Assembly: GCA_036960175.1 (NCBI GenBank)
Contig: JBALWH010000013.1
Coordinates: 38,070-102,069 of the forward strand
From: Motiliproteus sp036960175
GTDB taxonomy: Bacteria; Pseudomonadota; Gammaproteobacteria; Pseudomonadales; Balneatricaceae
Reading direction: 5' to 3'
DNA length: 64,000 nucleotides
Shown: piece by piece, positions 25,224-34,295 of the stretch
How the letters are laid out: every line of letters starts with the position of its first letter
How positions within the stretch are numbered: position 1 is the first letter of the stretch
Program-made: the position numbers and the translations under genes
The notes under the pieces: generated by a model
Told to the model about the DNA's origin: nothing
Database searches by the model: none
What the model saw: the letters and a program-made list of their open reading frames with translations, nothing else

Positions 25224-25784
25224 TTAGGTTTCACTCCGCAATTTCACCCCTTTTTGCACTAGGCGTTTAATAAACACCTCTATCGCTTTCGCCTCGTCTT
25301 CAGTGAAAGCCATTTCTTCGCCTTCTGGAGCTCGATTAAGCTTATTCCTCAACTTTAAAAATCGGCGCAACGGAAGGCCACAACTAATCGCCAGAGTAAC
25401 AACCGCACTGCCAATAGCAATAGGTACCCAAACTGGGGTTGAAGAAATAGCCCCAGCAGACATTAAGGCACCTTTTATTCCGCTAGCGCCAATGGTTGTT
25501 CCAAAGACCCCTGAACTACCGACAATGGCTGCTGTAGTTTCAGAAAGATACAATGCCGCGGCACTTGCACTTGCACTTGCGCTTGCGCCCGCACCAACAC
25601 CAACACCAACACCTAATAGCGCAGAGGTCGTTGCAATTAGCCCAGTAATTGCCGAAGTACTCAGATACGTACCTGCGACATAGCCGACAGCTGCGTTAGT
25701 AACAATTAGTCCACCAGCAGCGTGAGGCACAATCGTACCACCCGCGGTAAGGGCGGCGATGACTGGTATTAGTGGTATAGGCAT
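25224..25784 (-). CDS. Ala/Gly-rich multi-helix membrane protein
   Basis: A 186-residue protein. Residues 1-140 are hydrophobic small-residue helices (PVIAALTAGG, GVGVGVGAG, then an alternating Ala/Ser run), followed by a basic RRFLKLRNKLNR and a charged helical tail of about 45 residues. The small-residue composition resembles pore-forming or glycine-zipper proteins. It may be a membrane-disrupting effector or a small-molecule channel; there is no catalytic motif. Copy 2 of the 68-bp repeat lies 162 bp upstream. The broken gene at 15821-16112 is of similar type. Confidence 0.5.
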   Translation of the reverse strand: MPIPLIPVIAALTAGGTIVPHAAGGLIVTNAAVGYVAGTYLSTSAITGLIATTSALLGVGVGVGAGASASASASAAALYLSETTAAIVGSSGVFGTTIGASGIKGALMSAGAISSTPVWVPIAIGSAVVTLAISCGLPLRRFLKLRNKLNRAPEGEEMAFTEDEAKAIEVFIKRLVQKGVKLRSET

Positions 25785-25946
25785 ATGCCTGACTCCTTTA
25801 TTGGTCTATTAGCAATTTAACAACGCAAATTATGGATAATTTAGCCGGCAGAATTACATTTCCCCCAAGATATAGGGGCGTAAAACTGTCTATCTGCTAT
25901 CAGCAAGGCAGTAATGTCTGTCTTTCAGTCATTGGTGCACTTTGCC

Positions 25947-26014
25947 AATTCACAGGCAGAACTATATTGATTTTTGTTCGGTTCGTAAGAATCAAAAGTT
26001 TTTGAAATAGATAA
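25947..26014 (-). repeat. 68-bp direct repeat, copy 2
   Basis: Matches copy 1 at 24723-24790 with two mismatches. It lies upstream of the Ala/Gly-rich membrane gene, as copy 1 lies upstream of the dual-OB operon. The 1.2-kb segment between the copies carries lipoprotein B and the membrane protein. Confidence 0.7.
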
Positions 26015-26073
26015 GGCTGCAGCGTACAGAAAATATGCGCCGAAAAAAGGGGGACTTAGGTGCGGTTATTATC

Positions 26074-27180
26074 CTAAGACTTAGGCTCACTCAGTATTGC
26101 AATTCTCTCTTTGCGCTGCTTTTTCTTATCCTTCTTCCCCCACCCCACTAAATCATAATAGCGTTTTGCTAAAACTGCCGCAGCCGCAGCATCTTCACTC
26201 GGCCAATCGGTCGCAGTATTGAGAAAGTCATTAATCAACCCACCCAAACTACTACCGGGCTTTAATTGATCGGGGACATCAAACATCATCTCGGCATTCA
26301 AAAGCTCTCGTTGACCAGGGCTTAATTTATCTATTTCTTGTTGCTTTATTTTTTCCTCCTGCCTCTGCTGTAATTTAGTATTTGCGGCCGCATCTTCTTG
26401 CATATAACCATAGCCCACTGCAGTCTTACCACCTACGCCAAGCAGATCAAGGGCATTAGTTAACGCCTCAAAAAGTCTATCGAGATCTTCCGGTTGAGTT
26501 TTCACCCCAGGTCTGGGTGAAATACTAAACAATAAGTTGGCTTGTTTGGCTGTTAAAAAACATACCGGTACAGGGCTATGCCAGTCAGCAGGTACAGCAG
26601 ACGCATCATCACTTTGCTCATACCACTTACCCATATGCGGCGTCATCACATCGACTGACAAACCAATCACATCAGTCGGAATTGCATCAAAAAACATGAA
26701 TTCTCCGGCTTGCTGATCATGTTGCTGTTGCTCTGGCAGTTTATGGTCACTGCCGAAAAAACGCTGTAAATCAGTTCCTTCACAGCCCTGCTGTTCCATA
26801 TAGGCACGCACCAGCCCTTTAACCCCACTACCCGGAATATAAGGAGTACCTAGGGTAGAGTGCCAGCTAAAACCGTTTTCTACTGGATGATCCAACCCCA
26901 TACCGGAGACCCAATGCCAATCACTCTTATAGACACTGTATTGACCCGCTAAAGAACTTGTCAATGCCATCTGTTGATCACAGACACGGTTTAAAGTACC
27001 TTTATCACCACAAGACGTTTTGGACAATGTAGACAGAAAGATCTTTTTAGCTTCATCTTTTACCAACCATTGATTATTGTATTGATTAAAAAAACGATCA
27101 AACCAAAGACCACGATGACCAGTGTCTGATGGCTCAGAAGGCCATTGTTGATCCATGTTATATAGAGGTAATCCAGTCAC
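26074..27180 (-). CDS. cmr6: Type III-B CRISPR RAMP protein Cmr6
   Basis: A 368-residue Cmr6, the RAMP (Cas7-like) subunit that caps the Cmr effector backbone and contacts crRNA and target RNA. It has the RAMP glycine signature PYIPGSGVKGLVRAYM near residue 115, and a late GVGGKTAVGYG loop. The C-terminal 90 residues are charged and may be an extension. The GTG start follows GGAGG at ideal spacing. It is the last gene of the cas6-cmr operon, 2 nt after cmr5. Confidence 0.9.
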   Translation of the reverse strand: MTGLPLYNMDQQWPSEPSDTGHRGLWFDRFFNQYNNQWLVKDEAKKIFLSTLSKTSCGDKGTLNRVCDQQMALTSSLAGQYSVYKSDWHWVSGMGLDHPVENGFSWHSTLGTPYIPGSGVKGLVRAYMEQQGCEGTDLQRFFGSDHKLPEQQQHDQQAGEFMFFDAIPTDVIGLSVDVMTPHMGKWYEQSDDASAVPADWHSPVPVCFLTAKQANLLFSISPRPGVKTQPEDLDRLFEALTNALDLLGVGGKTAVGYGYMQEDAAANTKLQQRQEEKIKQQEIDKLSPGQRELLNAEMMFDVPDQLKPGSSLGGLINDFLNTATDWPSEDAAAAAVLAKRYYDLVGWGKKDKKKQRKERIAILSEPKS

Positions 27181-27182
27181 AG

Positions 27183-27668
27183 CTAATCCTCCGGCTCTGA
27201 TTCACAAAGCGCTTCAGCAAATTTCTTCACCCAAGACAACAAAGCCTGCGCCTCTGCCTGGGCATGCCGGTATTGATACATATCCTGCTGGGTAATGCCG
27301 TCGAGTAGATCCGGTGAATCGGCGTAAGGCTGACCAGAAGACGTTAGCCAATCGCTCAACACATCATATAAGCGCTTATAGGCTACATTTTTACTACCTT
27401 TAGACAGATAAAATGCTACGGCCTGACCAAGGCCATTGTTTTGGATCATAGCTGGCAAACTACGAGCATAAGATCTAAATTCGACATCCTTACATTGGCC
27501 ATCACCAATGGCAGCTTGTACCTGCTGTAAAGCAAAACCAGCGCGTCGCTGCTCCATTAATTGAAGTGGCGTTAAAGATGACTGCTTAGCCACTGCAGGC
27601 TCGTTCACTGAGGGCGAATCAACAAGCTGCCTAGCGGGCTGAGACTTATTCTTTTTCTTATATTTCAT
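27183..27668 (-). CDS. cmr5: Type III-B small subunit Cmr5
   Basis: A 161-residue, all-helical small subunit (Cas11-like) that lines the Cmr filament. The start MKYKKKNK overlaps the cmr4 stop (ATGA); an upstream in-frame start falls inside cmr4 and is not used. The first 40 residues are basic and polar; the helical core follows, with LMEQRRAGFALQQVQAAI and the typical SYARSLPAMIQNNGLGQAVAFYLSK pattern in part. Assignment rests on that pattern and on operon position. Confidence 0.85.
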   Translation of the reverse strand: MKYKKKNKSQPARQLVDSPSVNEPAVAKQSSLTPLQLMEQRRAGFALQQVQAAIGDGQCKDVEFRSYARSLPAMIQNNGLGQAVAFYLSKGSKNVAYKRLYDVLSDWLTSSGQPYADSPDLLDGITQQDMYQYRHAQAEAQALLSWVKKFAEALCESEPED

Positions 27669-28552
27669 GCAGATAGCCCCCACGGCACTACGTGGCACCA
27701 CCCCATTCCGACAGTTTCATTACCGCCCAGCTGTAAATAAGAGTGATTAGAAAATAGCTCATCAACAACGCAGGCCATGACATTAGCGCTATCTAAGCCT
27801 GCGCTATCCCGCGATCGAGTAGCCGTCAGGCTGGTATATAACACGGTTTCGGGAGGTAAGTTTTCTTGATTCCACAGCGCCCCTGGCTTAACCGTTTTGG
27901 TATTACTATCAATAGCGATATGCGTACGCACCGGCGTTGCCGCTCGACACAAATGACGAAAAGAATCGTCATCTACAAGAGTTAACAATTGTTCTAGCTC
28001 GTCAAGACAATCCTCTCCAGCTACCTTAGCCAATAAATTGCACAATGCGGATAATGGCTGCAAGTGCTTTTCAAAACGATATTCTTCAAGATATAAATCA
28101 GCTGTATTTCTATTTTTATCACTAACCAGAGCCTGCGCCGAATGGGGTACAGGTACAGTAAAATCATTGTCAAACGGTAAACCCAGACGCCGAATATCTC
28201 TCAACAAGCGATTGATAATAGCCGGGCATGTTACCAAACGGTAGTGACTGGTTAAGGAGCGTACTGGTAACAATAATAGGCGAGCATCACTCACCATTAA
28301 GGCTCCTGCATGCTCATGAGCCTTATCAGTGTCAGGGCCAAATACCTGAGCGATACTGATATTATCTTTACCCAGCTGCAATTCAGCTCGCGCACGCAAA
28401 GCACCTTTAACGCCCGACCCATAAACACAGGGCCAGTCAGTATGCGCCTCCCGTTGAATAGGTAAATCTATAATAGTATCTGATTCACCACTACCGGCAT
28501 GAATAGGTGTCTGAGCAACCAGGCCCAGCAGTACATTGGTATTAGCTAACAT
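27665..28552 (-). CDS. cmr4: Type III-B CRISPR RAMP protein Cmr4
   Basis: A 295-residue Cas7-type backbone subunit; several copies coat the crRNA and cleave target RNA every 6 nt. The start is MLANTNVLLG with AAGGA upstream. The PIHAGSG motif near residue 15 and GSGVKGALRARAEL near 45 are the family hallmarks, and an aspartate in this part of Cmr4 performs RNA cleavage. The C-terminal glycine loop is QLGGNETVGMGWCHV. Gene order between cmr3 and cmr5 is standard. Confidence 0.93.
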   Translation of the reverse strand: MLANTNVLLGLVAQTPIHAGSGESDTIIDLPIQREAHTDWPCVYGSGVKGALRARAELQLGKDNISIAQVFGPDTDKAHEHAGALMVSDARLLLLPVRSLTSHYRLVTCPAIINRLLRDIRRLGLPFDNDFTVPVPHSAQALVSDKNRNTADLYLEEYRFEKHLQPLSALCNLLAKVAGEDCLDELEQLLTLVDDDSFRHLCRAATPVRTHIAIDSNTKTVKPGALWNQENLPPETVLYTSLTATRSRDSAGLDSANVMACVVDELFSNHSYLQLGGNETVGMGWCHVVPWGLSA

Positions 28553-28577
28553 GTCAAAATCCTTAAGTATTTCACTA

Positions 28578-29798
28578 TTAATCTGTTTTCCAGATACCAC
28601 AAGTAATGAGCCCACGCCCTAACGACTGCTCGCCCCCGATTGTGCAGCCATGTAGGGCTTCTGCTGCATCCTTTACACTTACCGTAACCGGCCGGCAAAA
28701 GTAACAACTACCCGCGGCCACTAAACTCCTAACGGGCTTAGGTTCATTTAACTGAAGATCCCAGCCGCCTTCTCGAGACGCTTTACCCATCGCCGCAGAT
28801 TCGATGTCCAATTCGACACCGTTAATTGTACCCCGCCAGACCTGACAATTTTTGCCACTTATTATCGGTTCAAAACCGTCAGGCAGCCAGGTTGCCTCTC
28901 CCTCTCGATCAAAATAGGCCGCTGTTAAAAAAACCAATACCAAGCCATCACCGGTCGAAAACTTCGGCAATGCGGGTAGCGGTAAAGTATCGCCGTGAAT
29001 AGACAACTCAGCCTGTCGCCCCTCGCCACCCAGCCTGAGCAATTGGTTACCCTCTTGCAGTTGCTGACTTAAGGTATTCGGCAAACCCGAGATACCGCAT
29101 TCAACTGCCAGCCCGTCTTCCAAACGCAGATGACGAGTTTGGTAAAGCTTACCTTCCAGTACAGTAGCCCGCTCATTATCGCGAGCTATTCCCAAGCGCG
29201 GCTCCTCAACAATCCAGTCGGTCAAATTAATAAGCTGCCCCGGACTTGGTGTATTGCCTTGCAGTAGCTCACTCAAACCACGCTCACTAATCCAAAATTG
29301 TGACAGCTCTTTACAACCTTCAACATCACTCGCTACCAGTGCAGGTAAACGGACCCGACCGAGATCACACCGAACAGGCTCCCCAGGCGCTAACCGATAA
29401 AGGCTAGCCAGGGCACGATTATTCATTATTCCAAGTAATAAAGCTGGCGCGGGGAAATAGCGCTGATTTTGTAATAACAACCAAGGGCCTGCCAGTTTTA
29501 TTGCGCCCAACTGCCCATGACCACCTATCACCTGACACGCAGAAAACCGCTCACCAGTGTCCTGCTGTAAAGATTGATCCGCTTTTGAAAAAGCCTGCCA
29601 ATTAATACCTAACTGATCCCCTACCCAGGTCTTGATCGCCCCCGCCAATGTGGACGCCGGCGGCGGAAACAAACTAGCCAACTGGCTTACACCAATAGAG
29701 TCATGAGCCCTCGATTCACGAAAAAACCAACTATCATGAACACCAAACCGACCGATCAATGTTTTTTGTTCTAGCTCTTGCCCAATCACCTCGCTCAC
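28578..29798 (-). CDS. cmr3: Type III-B CRISPR protein Cmr3
   Basis: A 406-residue Cas5-like subunit that caps the crRNA 5' handle and binds Cas10. The N-terminal part includes SLFPPPASTLAGAIKTW, typical of Cmr3, and the C-terminal glycine-rich IGGEQSLGRGLITC loop. The start is GTG with AGGAG 7 nt upstream, and only 2 nt separate it from cas10. Confidence 0.9.
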   Translation of the reverse strand: MSEVIGQELEQKTLIGRFGVHDSWFFRESRAHDSIGVSQLASLFPPPASTLAGAIKTWVGDQLGINWQAFSKADQSLQQDTGERFSACQVIGGHGQLGAIKLAGPWLLLQNQRYFPAPALLLGIMNNRALASLYRLAPGEPVRCDLGRVRLPALVASDVEGCKELSQFWISERGLSELLQGNTPSPGQLINLTDWIVEEPRLGIARDNERATVLEGKLYQTRHLRLEDGLAVECGISGLPNTLSQQLQEGNQLLRLGGEGRQAELSIHGDTLPLPALPKFSTGDGLVLVFLTAAYFDREGEATWLPDGFEPIISGKNCQVWRGTINGVELDIESAAMGKASREGGWDLQLNEPKPVRSLVAAGSCYFCRPVTVSVKDAAEALHGCTIGGEQSLGRGLITCGIWKTD

Positions 29799-29800
29799 AT

Positions 29801-31726
29801 TTAAACTCCTTTTTGCGAGAGAAATCGCAACAGTTTTAAGCCACCAGTTTGATACCCCGACTCTACAACACAGTCACCCAGCGGCTGTCGGATATAGATC
29901 TGAGATTGCTGTAACAGTCGTGACAACAGGGCCTGTTCAGACTCAACATCTACACGCCTCGCCCCCCCACTGTCCTTTTTCATCGAATGACGATATTCCG
30001 CCTGCAGCAATGCGTAGCAAATATCCTCGTCAATATCTGGCGTCATTAAACGGTCGAGTACAGCGATCGCTCGCTGTAAAAAGCCCTGGCTCATCGATAT
30101 ACTTTTCTGGTCTTGCCAGTCTTTCGCCATTGTAGCTAAGAATGGGGGCTGCCCCGCATCCGCACAAATAGACCAAGGCATAGCCCACTGTAAATGTCGC
30201 CCACCCGGTTTCCAAACCTCTACAGCCAAACTATCACGACCTGTGGCTTGTTTAGCGACACTATCAAGGAGCTGATGAGCGCGCTGTAGAGTGGTCGTCA
30301 ACGGCTGTTTGATATGTGAAAATAATACAGCCGCGGAAATAGACGTTTTAACAGGATCAATCAGTTTTCTATTTTCTTCTTCAAAAATCGCATCATAACA
30401 ATCACGCAAAGCCGACGCACAGTGCAACGCATCCTCCAGCGGTAACATGGCCAGCACATCATCGCCCCCGGCATATACCAAAAAACCGCTGTGCTGCTCT
30501 ACTATATCAATCACATCTCGATTAAAACGCTTTAAGCCTGAACTAATCGACTGCTGTTTAGATTGACTACCCATCTGCACACCTAAACCATCACCATCCA
30601 TCATCAGCACGGCATAAAAAGGCGACGGCTCTGGAAGACCGGTCGCTTTACGCAGTTGTGAAAGGGCACGAGATACCGCTTCAGCGGTCTCTCGATCATG
30701 GTACAGATTGGCATTGTCGAGCAAATGCGGAAAATACAAATTACCGTCTAAGCCAACCCAATTACGGGCCTCGCCAGAGGCAATATCTGTCAAACATTTA
30801 AGACGGCTATTATATTCATTCAAACCACCACTCAAAGATTTACCCACTAAAAAAAACTGTTGCCAAGCGTCTTCTATCTCCGTTTTATTCGCTTTAACAA
30901 TCGCCTGCTCAATCCAATGCGCTGCGGCCAAATATGATGTTGATGGCACGGTGGTAGGCAGGTCCCAGCCGCGTAAATTCCAACCTTGCATAGGCTGTTC
31001 GAGTTGATGAAAAAAACGTGCAAAGACACGTTTGATAACCGCCAGTGCACACAGGTGCTCTCCCGAGCGTAAATCACTGGAAGTAATGTGTTGGCCCATT
31101 GCTGACCAAAAAACAGTTAATGCTTTTGCGTTGGGACGGCTAGCACCTGAAAGCTCCTGAAAGCCGTCCATCATCATGCATTTAACACCTGGCTCACTAC
31201 TCAATTGATGGTCACGAAAATTCTTACGTCGATTTAGCAAATCTTTACTCGGTTGCCCTGCCTCGCTGAGGCACCAATTCACCTCCCAAAAGCCATTAAC
31301 CTGTCGCTGCCAGATAAGACGAGTTATTTCTTGCTGCTCGCTCGATTGGTCAGCCATTACGGCTACCATAAGCTCATCCCAAACCAATTGAGCCAAGGTC
31401 TGCCAAGCAACGTTAAACGACTCTATGACTTGCTCGGGATTAAAATCTAGTGGAACTTTAGCGTGAATAGCCTTAAAACGGTTGGGAATTGAGCCTTGCA
31501 AAGGTGCCAGCGAGACATCCTCAAGTTCGCCACGAATCGCCGCCATAAAGTCGCCATCGGGGCTCGGAAAATCAATTTCACCGCCCTGATTAATTACATC
31601 CGTCATGGCCACACCGGATAACCACGACAACAAAAAAGACCCTGCCCAAAAATCTCGGGTTCGCCGAGCCTGTGCCACAAAGCCCTGAACAGGCCCCAGT
31701 GTCATTTGAAAAACGGTGTCACTCAT
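29801..31726 (-). CDS. cas10: Cas10/Cmr2, HD-less, with GGDD cyclase palm
   Basis: A 641-residue Cas10. The protein begins directly with FQMTLGPVQGFVAQARRTRDFWAGS, the start of the first palm region, so the N-terminal HD nuclease domain is absent. The second palm has GGDD at about residues 420-423 (FLVYAGGDDVLAM), which should convert ATP to cyclic oligoadenylate when target RNA binds. A zinc-binding middle and helical C-terminal domain follow. Without HD, single-strand DNA cleavage is not expected, and immunity should act through the CARF effectors encoded divergently at 34296-36627. Its ATG overlaps the cmr1 stop. Confidence 0.92.
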   Translation of the reverse strand: MSDTVFQMTLGPVQGFVAQARRTRDFWAGSFLLSWLSGVAMTDVINQGGEIDFPSPDGDFMAAIRGELEDVSLAPLQGSIPNRFKAIHAKVPLDFNPEQVIESFNVAWQTLAQLVWDELMVAVMADQSSEQQEITRLIWQRQVNGFWEVNWCLSEAGQPSKDLLNRRKNFRDHQLSSEPGVKCMMMDGFQELSGASRPNAKALTVFWSAMGQHITSSDLRSGEHLCALAVIKRVFARFFHQLEQPMQGWNLRGWDLPTTVPSTSYLAAAHWIEQAIVKANKTEIEDAWQQFFLVGKSLSGGLNEYNSRLKCLTDIASGEARNWVGLDGNLYFPHLLDNANLYHDRETAEAVSRALSQLRKATGLPEPSPFYAVLMMDGDGLGVQMGSQSKQQSISSGLKRFNRDVIDIVEQHSGFLVYAGGDDVLAMLPLEDALHCASALRDCYDAIFEEENRKLIDPVKTSISAAVLFSHIKQPLTTTLQRAHQLLDSVAKQATGRDSLAVEVWKPGGRHLQWAMPWSICADAGQPPFLATMAKDWQDQKSISMSQGFLQRAIAVLDRLMTPDIDEDICYALLQAEYRHSMKKDSGGARRVDVESEQALLSRLLQQSQIYIRQPLGDCVVESGYQTGGLKLLRFLSQKGV

Positions 31727-32880
31727 TTCGTCAATGTCTCCCGAGACTCAAACCGGTCCATAAACCGATGTAAAACATTCCAATCCACCTCGCTTTTCGA
31801 CGCAGATAGCGTGAAAGATCTACCACTACCCGGCTTAAACTCTAAGCCGGTACCCGCTGGCAAAAATTGAGCTGGCAATAAACTTAATATCACACAGTGC
31901 TCGCCCGACTTAAATTCATGTAAGTGCATAAACAATGGAGAGCTGCGGCGCTCGTAACCCTCAGGGTTTATATCCATTTTCCCGCCACTACTAAAGAAAT
32001 AGTTGTGCGGCAAGCCAAACACCGCGCGTTCAGGTGCCGCATCAATGCGGCCGTCAGAAATCGCACGCTGCACATTGTCGTGATCGGCTTTGAAGTTTCT
32101 TTCCGCTACTTTATCAAGCACCTTGCCATTACGGCCAAAACCGCGATAAAGCATTTGCTCTTGACCAATATCATCCAAGGTATTGAGTGCGTCTTTAGCC
32201 GATGGCGACACAACATCGATACGACTGCCCGCCGAAAATGCGGTATAGGGTGGTAATGCCTTACTAACCCACGGCCCCAATGATGAAATGGTTGCTCTAA
32301 GTTCAGCAGGCGAGCTGGGCACAGCTATATCAAGCCCTTCTATTGATTGCAAAGCCAATGAGCCAAAACCTTTACGGGCGCGGCTCCCTATTCCTCCCAG
32401 TAAGCCCATCGCCAGTAAGGCTTCACCAAGCTGCCGCTCCTGTTCTGTATCCAAATCTCGACAAACAAGGGTTAACGTAAAGTCAAAAGGATTCAAGGCC
32501 TTACGAAGAAAGCCATCTCTAAAATGATACAGCCCCAAACCAGCCAAATATTGAAACCCCCTTTTATTTTCCACCTGTTTCAGGTCAAAATTACCTTTAC
32601 TTATAGGCATTACCGGTTTAATGAGTACCCGGCTTTGATGAGAGCTATTAGCATTGGCAGAACCAAACATGTCGGCTTCCCGCTGCTGCAGTGTTTTTAA
32701 TGCCAGCGACGAATCCCCCTGACACTCAGCCAGCAGCGCATCCCATCTGCAGGCTCGCCACCAAAATCGCAAAGCCCCTTTTAGGGAGGCAGGGCTCAGA
32801 GTATCGGCGCACTGCCCATCTCCAGAACCGATAAACGCCGGTGTAACCAGACGCATATGACAAACTACTTTCTTTAACAT
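31723..32880 (-). CDS. cmr1: Type III-B CRISPR RAMP protein Cmr1
   Basis: A 385-residue RAMP with two RRM-like halves that binds the 3' end of the crRNA and target. The ATG at 32880 follows AAGAGG. RLVTPAFIGSGDG and SPASLKGALRFWWRA near residues 10-45 are characteristic of Cmr1. GLLGGIGSRARKGFGSL near residue 170 is the glycine-rich loop. It lies 37 bp after cas6 and overlaps cas10 by 4 nt. Confidence 0.9.
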   Translation of the reverse strand: MLKKVVCHMRLVTPAFIGSGDGQCADTLSPASLKGALRFWWRACRWDALLAECQGDSSLALKTLQQREADMFGSANANSSHQSRVLIKPVMPISKGNFDLKQVENKRGFQYLAGLGLYHFRDGFLRKALNPFDFTLTLVCRDLDTEQERQLGEALLAMGLLGGIGSRARKGFGSLALQSIEGLDIAVPSSPAELRATISSLGPWVSKALPPYTAFSAGSRIDVVSPSAKDALNTLDDIGQEQMLYRGFGRNGKVLDKVAERNFKADHDNVQRAISDGRIDAAPERAVFGLPHNYFFSSGGKMDINPEGYERRSSPLFMHLHEFKSGEHCVILSLLPAQFLPAGTGLEFKPGSGRSFTLSASKSEVDWNVLHRFMDRFESRETLTK

Positions 32881-32917
32881 ACTTACCTCTTTTAGAGTAT
32901 TAAACCCAAGGCCTGCA

Positions 32918-33925
32918 CTAGGGCTGATTCTCCGGGTTAAATAACTCGTAACGTCCCTGACCAATACTGCAGCCCTTACCCACATGCAACCACTGCCCTA
33001 ACCATAAAAGAGGCAGCAAATTGTGGATTTTATGCGTATCTAAGATCAGCTCACCTAGCAAACCACTCATCGGTATTTTACGCTGCTGCGCTGCCGAATA
33101 ACGGCTGCCGGCCCAGTATTGGAGTTGTTGGCTTTTATTGATAACACCCTTAGTAAAGTGTTTAACTTGACTGCCGTCCAAAGCCAACTCCTGTTGCATC
33201 CATAGTTCACTTAAAACAGACAGTCGTCGCAGTAAGTTAACGATAAATATTTCTGCGCTAAGGTCCTTTTTTATAATCTGCCCTTTATGCTTGATACGCA
33301 CGGGGCTTAAAAATCTAACGCCTATGCTTTTGGTTCTAAACAAAGAGCTAGGACATTGCATAAGCGTGTAATGAGGGGAGTCGAACCATTGTCCTTTTTG
33401 CCATATAACCTGCACATCAGCGATTGAGGCTTTTGTTAACAAGCCGACTTGCTGCAACTGTAGCTGCGCCGTTCCTTTGCTAGTGATACCAACATTGACA
33501 TTCTCAAGCGCCCTCACAATAGCCGGCAACAGGTGTGCATTTTTACCGATGAGTGTTAACTCAAGCGTGAATGCATCATCTGTACGTAACTTTCGCGCTT
33601 GATGGGGGAGAAACAACACAAAAGGGGGCGCTGCATTTTGATTCGCTAACGCTCCCGAAGCCCGAGCACTCAAGGACGGTTCGAAGCATAGGCTGTAAGC
33701 ACAGCGCTTACGGAACAAACACTCAGCGCAATCTAGGTCTGGCGTGGTACACACTATGCGCCTTAGGTTCCGTCCTAATGCGCCTCGCCAGGCAGCACCG
33801 ATCTCTTCAGGAAAGTCGCCTGATGATAAACATTTAAACTGAAAAGAATAAACAGCAAGGGCTAGAGAAGACGGTAATTCGGCTAAACTAATACGTGACG
33901 CTTCATCCTTTAGCGGCAAACTCAA
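32918..33925 (-). CDS. cas6: CRISPR pre-crRNA endoribonuclease Cas6
   Basis: A 335-residue Cas6 of the PF10040 type. The four-cysteine segment CTTPDLDCAECLFRKRC near residue 60 and the C-terminal GKGCSIGQGRYEL glycine-rich loop are characteristic. A histidine near the first alpha-helix of the second half is the probable catalytic residue. It cleaves the repeat RNA below the CCCC/GGGG hairpin to leave an 8-nt AUUAAGAC handle. It is the first gene of the effector operon. Confidence 0.85.
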   Translation of the reverse strand: MSLPLKDEASRISLAELPSSLALAVYSFQFKCLSSGDFPEEIGAAWRGALGRNLRRIVCTTPDLDCAECLFRKRCAYSLCFEPSLSARASGALANQNAAPPFVLFLPHQARKLRTDDAFTLELTLIGKNAHLLPAIVRALENVNVGITSKGTAQLQLQQVGLLTKASIADVQVIWQKGQWFDSPHYTLMQCPSSLFRTKSIGVRFLSPVRIKHKGQIIKKDLSAEIFIVNLLRRLSVLSELWMQQELALDGSQVKHFTKGVINKSQQLQYWAGSRYSAAQQRKIPMSGLLGELILDTHKIHNLLPLLWLGQWLHVGKGCSIGQGRYELFNPENQP

Positions 33926-34295
33926 CGACCATCTCCTGGTTTGTTTTTTTATGGCACATATACATCAATAATTATTACAATTTATGAGCACAAATTATTA
34001 TTGATAATGGGTATTTTGTGTAACTCAAAAACTTTTAAGCTCAGTAACGCTTCTACTTTATATCAAACTATCTACATTACGCCATACTATTTTTAGCAAA
34101 AATTCAAAGCCCTGCTAACCGCTATTGTGCTATGGTAAAGCCATAAAAGATACAGGGTTATTAAATACAAATCTATGGGAATAGATTACTGCGTTAGCAG
34201 ATCAGCCGATTAATAGCGCCATTAACTAATAGAATAACAAGCCAACTCACTACTTATGCAGCAGCAAAAGCGCTATAGGAACTACGGAATTAATT
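33926..34295. promoter_or_regulatory. Divergent promoter region between the Cmr operon and the CARF genes
   Basis: This 370-bp region must hold the promoters of the minus-strand cas6-cmr operon and the plus-strand CARF pair. At 34025-34044 TCAAAAACTTTTAAGCTCAG matches, with three changes, the sequence upstream of the primase-cas1-cas2 operon at 48466-48485. The region is AT-rich and has no small gene that I can support. Confidence 0.5.
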
